Part shown: positions 16,565-25,345 of the stretch, one piece after another | Numbering within the stretch: the stretch's first letter is position 1 | How the letters are laid out: every line of letters starts with the position of its first letter | Assembly (NCBI RefSeq): GCF_001712795.1 | Contig: NZ_KV757587.1 | Span: forward strand, 1-45,120 | DNA: 45,120 bases | Origin: Nostoc sp. KVJ20 | GTDB taxonomy: Bacteria; Cyanobacteriota; Cyanobacteriia; Cyanobacteriales; Nostocaceae | Direction: 5' to 3' | Program-made: the position numbers and the translations under genes | The notes under the pieces: generated by a model | What the model saw: the letters and a program-made list of their open reading frames with translations, nothing else | What the model was told of the DNA's origin: nothing | Databases searched by the model: none

Positions 16565-17058
16565 ATTTTTTGTAGTTCAGGAATAAAATAAACTGTTACT
16601 TGATGTAACAAGGCAACAAAAGCAATTCCGGCAGTTACAAAAGTAGCATACGTCAGAGATTGAGAAATATCCTCTACTTGTTTCTGATTTTCATTATAAG
16701 TCTCTCTCAAGTTAACTAACATCTGTGACTGGTATTCTTGAGGTGAAAATTTCAAATATTTATTCTGAAAATCGTCAGTTTCTAGGTTGGGACTGACAAA
16801 AAATTTGCGTGGCAATAAAGCCCGTATTAGTAGCATAAAGTTGAAAAGCAGTAACAATATTTCTAGTACACTAAAAAGACTAAATATTGTAATCAGCCTG
16901 GATATTGTTAAAAAACTTAATAATGCGGTGTTTGTGACAAATAATATGTTCATCTGAGTGATTAAAATCTGCCGTTCTTCCTTTTGCCTTTCAATCACTC
17001 GTCGGACATCTTGGGCGGCCAATTCTAAAGTTTCTTTATCTATTGTTGGAGATTCCAT
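16561..17058 (-). CDS. Three-helix membrane protein, Pycsar-effector-like topology
   Basis: A 165-residue protein. An N-terminal amphipathic helix (ELAAQDVRRVIERQKEERQ) leads into two close hydrophobic segments (about 39-55 and 60-84). A cytosolic linker of about 50 residues follows (YLKFSPQEYQSQMLVNLRET), then a third helix (about 138-158, TFVTAGIAFVALLHQVTVYF). This resembles the layout of DUF5706/PycTM and SLATT-type membrane effectors, but I see no diagnostic motif, and no nucleotide cyclase lies nearby. It is coupled to the small gene at 16340 and follows the glycosyltransferase-like gene after 27 bp. Confidence 0.65.
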   Translation of the reverse strand: MESPTIDKETLELAAQDVRRVIERQKEERQILITQMNILFVTNTALLSFLTISRLITIFSLFSVLEILLLLFNFMLLIRALLPRKFFVSPNLETDDFQNKYLKFSPQEYQSQMLVNLRETYNENQKQVEDISQSLTYATFVTAGIAFVALLHQVTVYFIPELQKI

Positions 17059-17085
17059 TCTTAATTGATTTTATTTTGAATAACT

Positions 17086-18168
17086 TTATTTCGTCTGCAA
17101 ATAATTAATAACAGCTTTAGCGATCGCTTCATTCCCATCCTTAGCAATTGCTTGAGATTGCTTTGGTGGTTGAGGAAACTCATGGAGAAAATCCCAAGTC
17201 CCTTGAAAAAACTCAGATGGGGTAATGATTTGATGCTGATTATAATTAGTTATGCCTTCTACTAGAAAAGCTGCTTCGGCAAAATCCTCACGCGGTATAG
17301 TAACAATCGGTACTCCTAATAATGTGGCTTCAGAAAAAGTACTGTAACCAGGTTTAGAGACGACTCGCGCACAAATAGGCATAAAATCTACAGGGCGGTA
17401 TTTGCGGTCATCAATTTTCACTAAATTAGGTAAATCAGGGGCAGATTGATCAAAGACGATAAATTGCCAATCTGGGAATCGCCGCAGGTTATCGTAGGGG
17501 ATTTGCTGTAAACCCAAACCACCAAAGGTCAATAAAATAGTTTTTTCGACTGGTGTAGTTATTCCCCAAAGAGAACGTAAATCATCAGCAGAGTAACGAG
17601 GGGAACCGCCTGTTAAGCCTACATCTGTGATATTGTTAAAAGCCTGCATTGGTTCATGGAAGGGAAGACGAAACAAGCGATCGCACTTTGAGTACCCATC
17701 ACTAATCCAATCTGCAATTGCGGTAAATTCGCCTCCCCAATCTCGGTAGATAAAGTCCCAGCCAAAGTTACTCATCATCCAGCAGGGAATATTTGCAGCT
17801 TTGGCAAATCCAGGAGCGAGGAAGGGAATATCTGCCAAAATGAGATTAACGCGATTTTGGCGGATAAAATTCACTTCTGAAGCAATCAGCGAGTTCTGAT
17901 GCTTCTTAATATCCAGCAACTTTTCTAAAGTCGCTGCTTTATCCATTGTCAAACTATCCGTTTGCACCACACCCAAATCAAATGCACGGGGACGATAGAT
18001 AAAATCGCCTTGTATGTAGCACTCTAGCAACCAGCGTGGGGCAGTACTCACCAGAATTAGTAGAACTTCTGGGCATAATTTTTGAATTGTCGCGGCTATA
18101 GATGCGGTGCGAGTAGCATGACCAAAGCCGTGGTTAGTGATAGCTAAGTATAAGATTGGGCGTTCCAT
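17086..18168 (-). CDS. GT-B-fold glycosyltransferase-like protein (MurG/UGT-like)
   Basis: A 360-residue protein. The first ATG gives MERPILYLAITNHGFGHATR, an upstream TTG being less likely. The Gly-rich loop NHGFGHATR near the N-terminus and the C-terminal KPGYSTFSEATLLGVPIV (about 270-287) are the acceptor and nucleotide-sugar binding elements of GT-B enzymes of the MurG/UGT type. LLTFGGLGLQQIP starts the second Rossmann domain. The sugar and acceptor are unknown. It heads an apparent operon with two small proteins (one a membrane protein) and YjbQ. A role in envelope or lipid glycosylation would fit but is inference. Confidence 0.8.
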   Translation of the reverse strand: MERPILYLAITNHGFGHATRTASIAATIQKLCPEVLLILVSTAPRWLLECYIQGDFIYRPRAFDLGVVQTDSLTMDKAATLEKLLDIKKHQNSLIASEVNFIRQNRVNLILADIPFLAPGFAKAANIPCWMMSNFGWDFIYRDWGGEFTAIADWISDGYSKCDRLFRLPFHEPMQAFNNITDVGLTGGSPRYSADDLRSLWGITTPVEKTILLTFGGLGLQQIPYDNLRRFPDWQFIVFDQSAPDLPNLVKIDDRKYRPVDFMPICARVVSKPGYSTFSEATLLGVPIVTIPREDFAEAAFLVEGITNYNQHQIITPSEFFQGTWDFLHEFPQPPKQSQAIAKDGNEAIAKAVINYLQTK

Positions 18169-18305
18169 TTTCAAGTTAGAAATTATTTACATTTTGGATT
18201 TTAGATTTTAGATTTTAGATTTTTACTTCAATCCAAAATCTAAAATTGGCAGAGTTAGGAGTGAAAATTCTAATTTTCACTCTGAGAATTTATAACTCCT
18301 AACCT
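18169..18305. repeat. ATTTTAGATTTT short tandem repeats with inverted partner
   Basis: TTTGGATTTTAGATTTTAGA repeats (about 18193-18221) face AATCCAAAATCTAAAAT (18231-18247) and can form a hairpin. A second stem GTGAAAATT/AATTTTCAC follows at 18261-18281. These may end the upstream lyase transcript. Confidence 0.6.
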
Positions 18306-19499
18306 TTAATTAATCTTGCTAAAACTTTGAATTGCCTCAACCAATAGGTCGATTTCCGATTCTAAAGTAAAGTAATGGACGGTAACGCGTATACAGCTAG
18401 GATCGGCAATTGTCCGAGTTAATATCCTTTGTGAGTCTAAAAATTGCACCAACTTCAAATTAGCTTGGGGCTGATTATTTCCAAGTTGGAAGGAGATTAT
18501 GCCGCTTTCGGGTGGGGAAGTTCGCAAACATTTAATATCAGGTAACGCTGTCAATTGTCGCCAGAGGTACTCACTGTTGTGGCAAATTTGCTCGTAACGT
18601 TCCTGTGACGTTCCCCATTGCTGATGAATTGCGATCGCTTCCTTTAACCCAAGATACAACGGATAAGCTAATGTAGACACTTCGTATCGTCGCCCATCTG
18701 GAAGCCAATCCACAGGCTGAGATTGACTATCCACAACAATGCCATTCAAGCCAATAAATGTAGGTTTCAAACTTTCTCGTGCTTCTGGTCGAACATACAA
18801 ACCACCAGCACCCGCAGGGCCACATAACCATTTGTGACCAGTGAAAGCATAAAAATCTACTCCCAATTCAGTCAAGTTTAAAGGCAACAAACCAGCAGAT
18901 TGAGCAGCATCTATTAATAGTGCAGAATTATTATTCCTACATACTTCGGCAATTTTATCAAGAGGTAAAACTTGACCAGTATTCCAGAAAACATGACTCA
19001 ATATCACTAGGCGGGTATTAGAGCGCAAGTGCTGGGCAATTACTGTTACAGGGTCGCCCTCATTTAAAGTCGCTTTTAGGGGACAGGTAGTAACCTCTAC
19101 AGCGAATCTGCGTGAGATTTCTTGCGCTGTCGCAATTACACCTGGATGTTCGCAGTCTGAGAGCAGCATGTGGTCGCCAGCTTGCCACTCAATGCCCCAC
19201 ATAGCGATATTACAGCCAACAGTGACATTTTGAGTGAGAGTAATTGTTTGGCTTGGTGCATTTAACTCCAAAGCGATCGCTTCTCTTGCGGCTTGAGTTT
19301 GGGGTGCTATCCAGCTATACGCCTCATTCCCAAAGGGGCCGATTTTTTGAACATAAGCTTGAGTTTGGGCCATAGCATCCATTGCTTTTTGGGGCATCGG
19401 CCCTTGTCCCCCATAGTTGAAATAAGTCTTATTTGCTAAAGCTGGAAATTGCTCTCGATGGCGATGCAGCTTGATTGGTGATGCAGAAATACTAGTCAT
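18306..19499 (-). CDS. PLP-dependent L-cysteine/cystine lyase (C-DES type), aminotransferase class V fold
   Basis: A 397-residue cytosolic enzyme of NifS/SufS fold. The N-terminus has TYFNYGGQGPMPQKAMDAM. Also visible are the PLP-binding TQNVTVGCN, the aspartate strand ALLIDAAQSAGLLP (Asp197) and the Schiff-base lysine in FTGHKWLCGPAGAGGLY (Lys223). The catalytic cysteine loop of true cysteine desulfurases is not evident. With the GPxGNEAYSW start this fits the cyanobacterial C-DES lyase, which splits cystine or cysteine to provide sulfur for Fe-S clusters. It appears monocistronic. A general cysteine desulfurase-like annotation is the alternative. Confidence 0.85.
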   Translation of the reverse strand: MTSISASPIKLHRHREQFPALANKTYFNYGGQGPMPQKAMDAMAQTQAYVQKIGPFGNEAYSWIAPQTQAAREAIALELNAPSQTITLTQNVTVGCNIAMWGIEWQAGDHMLLSDCEHPGVIATAQEISRRFAVEVTTCPLKATLNEGDPVTVIAQHLRSNTRLVILSHVFWNTGQVLPLDKIAEVCRNNNSALLIDAAQSAGLLPLNLTELGVDFYAFTGHKWLCGPAGAGGLYVRPEARESLKPTFIGLNGIVVDSQSQPVDWLPDGRRYEVSTLAYPLYLGLKEAIAIHQQWGTSQERYEQICHNSEYLWRQLTALPDIKCLRTSPPESGIISFQLGNNQPQANLKLVQFLDSQRILTRTIADPSCIRVTVHYFTLESEIDLLVEAIQSFSKIN

Positions 19500-19602
19500 A
19501 ATTCACAAGGGATATCTGCTGTTTACAGGTTATTGAGATTTAGAGGAATTTGTACTTTGTGGTAGGAGCAATGAAATTAATTTAAGCCCTCGCTGCCAAA
19601 TT

Positions 19603-20061
19603 TCATCTCGTAATCAGTAACGATAAATGCTCTGTGACTTTTTCTCTTAGATTCTGGGCTGTTTGAGAACTAATCAGATGATGTTTGAACTCTGATACAT
19701 TACGCCACGGATTAGTCTTGCGATCTGGATCAGACTCGTAACGGGGGAAGAGATGCCAATGAATATGTGGCTCACCATTTCCATAACAGGCATAATTCAT
19801 TTTCCACGGACTAAAAGCGTTAACAATAGCTTGTCCTGCCAACATCACCTCTTGAAATAAGGCGGACTGGATAAGTGGGGGAAGTTCATGCAACTCTCTA
19901 ATATGTTTTTTTAGAAGGATGAGAGAGTATCCGCGATGAAACTGATGATCGCCAATCACAAAGATTGAATGCTCGAATTCGTGGATAAAGTAGGGATTCT
20001 GACCGTTTCTCCAGAGTGTGACACGCTCACAGATGAGACACGGCTCATGTTTTTCTGTCAT
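19603..20061 (-). CDS. HIT family hydrolase
   Basis: A 152-residue protein from the ATG giving MTEKHEPCLICERVTLWRNG, preceded by AAGGG. An extended frame upstream (to 20220) is not family-like. The histidine triad PHIHWHLFPRY gives His99, His101 and His103. CLIC near the N-terminus is a partial zinc site as in many HIT proteins. The family hydrolyses or transfers nucleotide phosphates (Ap4A, AMP-linked substrates). It is followed by the lyase gene after about 100 bp, but without clear coupling. Confidence 0.9.
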   Translation of the reverse strand: MTEKHEPCLICERVTLWRNGQNPYFIHEFEHSIFVIGDHQFHRGYSLILLKKHIRELHELPPLIQSALFQEVMLAGQAIVNAFSPWKMNYACYGNGEPHIHWHLFPRYESDPDRKTNPWRNVSEFKHHLISSQTAQNLREKVTEHLSLLITR

Positions 20062-20293
20062 GTACCCTTGTAATAATGGATAAACCGTGATTATGTTACT
20101 CTCTTGCAGTTGTAATTTGGCAAAAAAGCAAACGCTTATGCTGTTTAAACCAATAGCTAGCTCTTGACAGTATAAAATAAACGGCAAATTAAGTGTGGAT
20201 GCGTTGGCGTAGCCCACCAAAGGTATCGCTACTTCCAGATTTTAGTTGTCTAATTTACTCCCAGAGTGTACTAATTCTTGTTAACTTATAAAG

Positions 20294-21754
20294 ATGCTAA
20301 TTAATGCTGAACTCCTACTGCAATATCAACGCTGTAAACGCCGGCCTTTTCTAGATACTCACGGTGACAAAAGTCAGCGCGATGCTCCCAATGAGTTGCT
20401 ACGGAAACTGCAACAGGACAAAATCGCTCATCAGCTGAGTGCTTTGGCACAAAAGACTTATCACCAACCAGATTATTCTTATGGAAACTGGGAAAGGGGA
20501 GAGAAAGAAACTTTAGAATTGATGCAGCGTGGGGTTGAATACATATATAAAGGAGTACTGTTAGCAACTTATTCTGAAGCATACACCCTCCTAAGTCGTC
20601 CAGATTTACTTGTGAAACAGCCAGGAAAATCCCATTTTGGGGATTGGATATACGTCCCAGCTAATATTGAACTGGGTAAGCGTCCTAAGCAAGAATATCA
20701 AGTTGTCGCTGCATTTCATGCTCAAGTATTGGCGACAGTGCAAAGAGTTCCAGCTGAAACAGCTTCGCTCATATTGCGAAGCAAAAATACAAACTATGCG
20801 GTGGATTTGTTCAAATGGACGCCACGGATGCAGGAGATTCTGGAGGAGTTTATTCAAGTTTTAGAGTTACCGAATCCGCCAGAAGTGTTTATTTCTCGGC
20901 AAAAGTGTAATCTTTGCCATTGGTATAGTGAATGTTATGCGATCGCTCAATCTGAAAAACATCTCTCATTATTACCAGGTGTAACACCCATTCGCTACAC
21001 TCAACTCCAAGCCTTAGATATCACCACACTGGAATCTCTCGCTAACACCAGTCCCAGCATTTTAGAAAACTTACTTGGTTTTGACAGAGAAATAGCGCCC
21101 AAGTTGGTAGTGCAAGCTCAATCTGCACTAGAAAAACGACCTCTAATTTTACCCTACCCGTTACCAATAGAAGATATTACATTTACAGCACCCATAGAGA
21201 TTTACTTTGATATTGAAGCACAGCCAGATTTGGATTTAAATTATCTCTTGGGGGTTTTAGTTGTTGATAGAGTTGCCAATACAGAACAGTTTTATTCGTT
21301 TTTAGCAGACAAACCAGAAGACGAAGAATTAGTTTGGCAGCAATTTTTGGATTTGGTTTGGCAATATCCCGAAGCGCCAATTTATCATTTTTGTGTCTAC
21401 GAGTTTGATACAGTCAAACGGATGGCAAAGCTGTACCACACTCCTTACTCTTTAGTGCGTCCTGTCCTGAATCGATTTGTGGATGTGTATGAACAATTAA
21501 CCGAAAGTGTAGCATTGCCCGTAGAAAGCTATGCCCTCAAAGCGATCGCTCGTTGGCTAGGATTTGAGTGGCGGGAAAAGGAAGCTAGTGGTGCCAAATG
21601 TATTTACTGGTATGATCAGTGGCTAGAAACAGGCGATCGCACCTTACTAGAAATTATCCAAAGCTACAACGAAGATGATTGCCGCGCTACCCGCAGAGTC
21701 AAAGATTGGCTTGTTAACTTTTTTCAGGATGAATATGATTTGCGACTTGCTTAA
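20294..21754 (+). CDS. TM0106-family RecB-like putative nuclease
   Basis: A 486-residue protein. The N-terminal half begins MLINAELLLQYQRCKRRPFL, as in RecB-like (Cas4-related) nucleases, and has a Cys cluster CNLCHWYSECYAIAQ (about 205-219), followed by a helix-hairpin-helix-like part (LEGVTP-type LLPGVTPIRYTQLQALDITT). The C-terminal half has a DEDD/RNase H-like exonuclease fold with YFDIEAQPD, HFCVYEFDTVKRM and the final YNEDDCRATRRVKDWL. Both halves are typical of the TM0106 family, whose substrate is not established. It probably acts on DNA or RNA in the cytosol. It appears to be a single-gene unit. Confidence 0.9.
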   Translation: MLINAELLLQYQRCKRRPFLDTHGDKSQRDAPNELLRKLQQDKIAHQLSALAQKTYHQPDYSYGNWERGEKETLELMQRGVEYIYKGVLLATYSEAYTLLSRPDLLVKQPGKSHFGDWIYVPANIELGKRPKQEYQVVAAFHAQVLATVQRVPAETASLILRSKNTNYAVDLFKWTPRMQEILEEFIQVLELPNPPEVFISRQKCNLCHWYSECYAIAQSEKHLSLLPGVTPIRYTQLQALDITTLESLANTSPSILENLLGFDREIAPKLVVQAQSALEKRPLILPYPLPIEDITFTAPIEIYFDIEAQPDLDLNYLLGVLVVDRVANTEQFYSFLADKPEDEELVWQQFLDLVWQYPEAPIYHFCVYEFDTVKRMAKLYHTPYSLVRPVLNRFVDVYEQLTESVALPVESYALKAIARWLGFEWREKEASGAKCIYWYDQWLETGDRTLLEIIQSYNEDDCRATRRVKDWLVNFFQDEYDLRLA

Positions 21755-21818
21755 TTAGCGCTGAGTACTTCGCATACTCCAGTATAGTTTTGTTCTTTTC
21801 AGATAAGATCAAAACACT

Positions 21819-21848
21819 TGTAGAGACGGCGATTTATCGCGTCTAAAA
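21819..21848 (+). repeat. Palindromic repeat after the nuclease gene
   Basis: TTGTAGAGACGGCGATTTATCGCGTCTAAAAAA-type DNA: AGACGGCGATTTATCGCGTCT (21824-21844) is an imperfect palindrome of the family seen at 6165 and 13263, followed by As on this strand. It may also serve as a transcript end. Confidence 0.55.
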
Positions 21849-21925
21849 AACCCACAATTTTGTACAATTAGCCCTTAACTCAAGCGTATTGGTTTATAAT
21901 TTTCAAAATTTAGCAATAGCTCTCC

Positions 21926-23110
21926 ATGCAGTTCATTAAAAAACTCTTCATATTCCCGCGAATTATTTACTTTTTTATCCCGATTATAATTATCATTTTC
22001 TTCTTTATAGTTTTACATACAAATGCTGTTGAAATCAGTAGTATAGAATTTATTGGGGAAGCCACTCTACCGAAAGGTTTAATATTTCAGAAAACTGAAG
22101 TTGGAGGCTTATCTGGAATTACATATAATGTAAAAGACAACCTTTACTATGCTATTTCCGATGACCGTGGACAAAAAGCTAATGCCCGTTTATACACTCT
22201 TAAAATCGACTTGAGTAAAGGTTCCCTACAAAAAGATGGAGTTATCCCAGTTAGTGTAACTACATTATTAAATCAAAATAGTCAAACATTCCGCCCCAGT
22301 GAAACTGATACAGAAGGTATTGCATTAACTAATAAAGCAACTGTGTTTATTTCTTCTGAAGGCGATGTTGCAAAATTAATTGATCCTTTTATTAAAGAGT
22401 TCTCACTATCTTCTGGTAGAGAAATTACAACACTTCCCATACCAAACAAATTTTTGCCAGATAAAACTAATCAACAAGGTATCCGCAACAACTTAGCTTT
22501 TGAAAGCCTCACCATCACACCTGATAAAAAGCATTTATTCACAGCTACCGAAAATGCTCTAATTCAAGATGGTGTTGCAGCTAAACCTAATATAGGTAGT
22601 CCTTGCCGAATTTTGCAATACAACTTGCTCAACAAGCAGCCAGAAAAGGAATTTCTTTACCAAACAGAACCAGTTGCACCATTTTTGAATTTAATTGGCA
22701 AATTCGCTAGTGGATTGCCCGATTTACTTGCTCTCGACAATCAAGGACACTTCCTAAGTTTAGAACGGTCATTCACTGGTTTAGGATTTGCTATTTCCCT
22801 GTTTCAGGTTTCTTTAGAAGGAGCCGATGATATTCATAATATTGATAGCCTTTTAGCAGTTGATGCCAAAAATATTAAACCAGTTCAGAAACGACTGCTA
22901 TTAGATTTGAGAAAACTAGATGTACTGCTAGACAACATCGAAGGCTTAACTCTTGGCCCTAAACTACCCAATGGACAACAATCATTAATTCTCATCAGTG
23001 ATAACAATTTCAACTCCCTACAACGCACCCAGATACTAGCCTTTCAAATTCAAATTGAAACTCCGCTAATTAGATTCTTACGCCGTTTACTGCCAAGCTT
23101 AAACAATTAG
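21926..23110 (+). CDS. Secreted esterase-like phytase-family protein
   Basis: A 394-residue protein with an N-terminal hydrophobic signal or anchor (about 10-30, IIYFFIPIIIIIFFFIVLHT). The body is a beta-propeller-like domain with the family motifs VGGLSGITYNVKDNLYYAIS, FRPSETDTEGIAL, NLAFESLTITPDKKHLFTAT and LDNIEGLTLGPKLPNG. These belong to the esterase-like activity of phytase family, which is exported. The substrate is unknown; phosphate esters or carboxyl esters are both possible. It has its own ATG with no neighbour on the same transcript. Confidence 0.85.
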   Translation: MQFIKKLFIFPRIIYFFIPIIIIIFFFIVLHTNAVEISSIEFIGEATLPKGLIFQKTEVGGLSGITYNVKDNLYYAISDDRGQKANARLYTLKIDLSKGSLQKDGVIPVSVTTLLNQNSQTFRPSETDTEGIALTNKATVFISSEGDVAKLIDPFIKEFSLSSGREITTLPIPNKFLPDKTNQQGIRNNLAFESLTITPDKKHLFTATENALIQDGVAAKPNIGSPCRILQYNLLNKQPEKEFLYQTEPVAPFLNLIGKFASGLPDLLALDNQGHFLSLERSFTGLGFAISLFQVSLEGADDIHNIDSLLAVDAKNIKPVQKRLLLDLRKLDVLLDNIEGLTLGPKLPNGQQSLILISDNNFNSLQRTQILAFQIQIETPLIRFLRRLLPSLNN

Positions 23111-23612
23111 CTGTATAGAGATAAAGGTGTGTAGGCGTAGCTCGTCGTAGACATCGAGGCTTTACTGCTATTTATTTATCGAACAGAATTCAGCAATGTT
23201 TTCTGTATGGCTGGCGGATGAATAATCGGCGTTTTTGCACCCCCACCGAATTGAAAATTTGGTGGTCTTCAAGACGTTCCAGGATGAGCTAACGCTGCGC
23301 TATCAGTCGGGGATTCAGACCCGCAACTGATTTATTCTGACTCCTGAATTCTGACTTCTGAATTCTTCTTCAATACTGTGTATTCACGGAATCTACTAGG
23401 TAACTTTATCTAGCCTATTTAGAGTTTCCGTGTAATTTCTCAGCCGTAATCCTTAATAAATATGTTACACAATATTTAGGAGCTTTTGCAGAGAAATTAA
23501 CCATAATTAAAGCTTGTAGTTAGTTATCTCAAAATAATGATATTTTTTTAAGATTTAAATTTAATAAATAGCTAGAATCTTTAAAGTATTTTGCCAACAA
23601 TATTTTTCAAAA
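23111..23612. other. Intergenic region with a MITE-like copy
   Basis: Holds the dispersed element at 23176-23373 and a short GTGTAGGCGTAGCTCGTCGT repeat at about 23130-23155. From 23374 to 23612 it is AT-rich and should contain the promoter of the kinase gene, although no clear site can be named. Confidence 0.6.
23176..23373 (+). mobile_element. MITE-like dispersed element, copy 2
   Basis: Starts TTATCGAACAGAATTCAG and ends GACTTCTGAATTCTTCTTCAA. The first 50 bp (CAGCAATGTTTTCTGTATGG, CTGGCGGAT) match the inverse of copy 1 at 13866-14010. The middle differs (GCACCCCCACCGAATTGAAA). No coding capacity. Confidence 0.7.
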
Positions 23613-25244
23613 ATGATTTTCATGAAACAAAATAAAATTGAGAATATGGTAGGGCAAAAATCAGAATTAGACGATTACATTGGGCAATGTTTAAATAATC
23701 GCTATTTAATCAGAGATTTGATTGGCAAAGGGGGGATGGGTAGAGTTTATCTAGCTGAAGATACTGCCAAAGGTGGTATGCCGATCGCAGTCAAAATATT
23801 ATCACTTAATTTAGCGAACCAACAAATGTCTCAACGCTTTGCCAGAGAGATTTTTATTGGCGCTCAATTGGGTCGCAAAAGTAAACATATTGTTCGCATT
23901 TTAAGTTATGGCGTTACTGAAGATAAAACTCCTTTTTATGTAATGGAATACCTCCAGGGAAAAAACCTCAAACAAATTCTCAAAATTCAGCCCTTAACAA
24001 TATCGAAGTTTTTGCAGATTTGTAATCAAATTTGTTTAGGTTTACAATGTGCCCACCAAGGCATCAGCCTTAAAGGAGAGATTTATCCTATCGTTCACAG
24101 GGATATCAAACCAGAAAATATATTCATTAGTGAAGATAGTAAACAAGGAGAAATTGTCAAAATACTCGACTTTGGCATTGCCAAATTTTTAACAGAACGA
24201 AGTGGGATGACCCTGACAGATTCTTTTATTGGCAGTTTGCCTTACTGTTCTCCAGAACACATGGAAGGGCGCAAACTGCTAGATGTTCGCTCTGATATCT
24301 ACAGTTTGGGAGTACTAATGTTTGAGATGCTGACAGGAAAGCATCCATTTCAAACAAAAAGTAACTCTTTTGGTACTTGGTATCAAGCGCATCGCTTTCA
24401 AATGCCACCTACAGTTGAAGAAGTTAATCCACAAGTCAAAGTTCCGCAGATATTAGAAAAACTATTGATGAGTTGTTTAGCTAAAGAAGTAAGCGATCGC
24501 CCTCAGAATATGAACAAAATATTAGAAGATTTAGAAAAGGTTAGTATTCAGCTTAATGATGTTATTCCTAGTAATAGTATTAGCAATGTGAATCTCTCAT
24601 TTCCGGTTCAGTTAGTACCCGCAACTTTATTATCAGAACAAGAGTGTTTGCAGAAAAATTGGCCTAAAAATAAACCAATTGCCCCAATCGGTTTTCCTCA
24701 TTTACTCCATACTACCCAAAGACCTATACCAACTTTTTGGGCAATGTTGCCTAAACAAGAGATTACAAGATTTTTAGATAAAATACATGGTACTGAATTT
24801 ATTAGTAAAATGAATGTCTACCCGATGCTATTGTGGATAACAGTACTATACGATGCCGAACCTTCTATGACTAAATGGCTACCTTATTTTCTAGATTTAA
24901 AAGATAATAAAGGGCAGAATATAGCGCGTAGTTTAGCGGAAGTAGGCTACTATCATCTACTATTTTTCACTCTAGAAGATCCAACCCGTTGCTCTCATGT
25001 AACAACTTTAAACCTCACCGCCAGCCAGCGCCAGCAACTTGTAGATTGGTTAGATATTAGTCAACAGCCAAAAGAATTAATTTCACCTAATCAAGCCAAA
25101 AATATTCTCAAAACAGAGTATGAAAAGCTGAAGTTAGACATCTTACAAAATTTAGCCATACATCAAAAAAATGAGAAAGAAAGCTTAAGAAATTGGATGA
25201 ATAAATTTTTGGAGATTTTTTTTAAGTTTGTATTACGTTATTGA
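23613..25244 (+). CDS. Ser/Thr protein kinase with unassigned C-terminal domain
   Basis: A 543-residue protein; ATGs at codons 4 and 12 are alternative starts. A complete Hanks-type kinase domain covers about 30-310: glycine loop IGKGGMGRVYLAED, ATP-binding Lys61 in IAVKIL, catalytic HRDIKPEN (His162, Asp164), ILDFGIAKF (Asp186) and the SPE motif PYCSPEHMEG. There is no membrane helix. Residues about 347-515 form a second domain (FPHLLHTTQR, PMLLWITVLYDAE, KWLPYFLDL, LLFFTLEDPTRCSH) that I cannot name. It is shared with the next kinase. The pair lie 74 bp apart and are probably cotranscribed. It acts in the cytosol, with targets unknown. Confidence 0.92.
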   Translation: MIFMKQNKIENMVGQKSELDDYIGQCLNNRYLIRDLIGKGGMGRVYLAEDTAKGGMPIAVKILSLNLANQQMSQRFAREIFIGAQLGRKSKHIVRILSYGVTEDKTPFYVMEYLQGKNLKQILKIQPLTISKFLQICNQICLGLQCAHQGISLKGEIYPIVHRDIKPENIFISEDSKQGEIVKILDFGIAKFLTERSGMTLTDSFIGSLPYCSPEHMEGRKLLDVRSDIYSLGVLMFEMLTGKHPFQTKSNSFGTWYQAHRFQMPPTVEEVNPQVKVPQILEKLLMSCLAKEVSDRPQNMNKILEDLEKVSIQLNDVIPSNSISNVNLSFPVQLVPATLLSEQECLQKNWPKNKPIAPIGFPHLLHTTQRPIPTFWAMLPKQEITRFLDKIHGTEFISKMNVYPMLLWITVLYDAEPSMTKWLPYFLDLKDNKGQNIARSLAEVGYYHLLFFTLEDPTRCSHVTTLNLTASQRQQLVDWLDISQQPKELISPNQAKNILKTEYEKLKLDILQNLAIHQKNEKESLRNWMNKFLEIFFKFVLRY

Positions 25245-25345
25245 AAGCCTGCCATCAAAATGTTTCCCTCTATTCCCTAAAAGCCTTCTCTTAATTATGT
25301 GTGTATTGCTAACTTTAAATGTACTCAGCAATGGAGGTTAATAAA

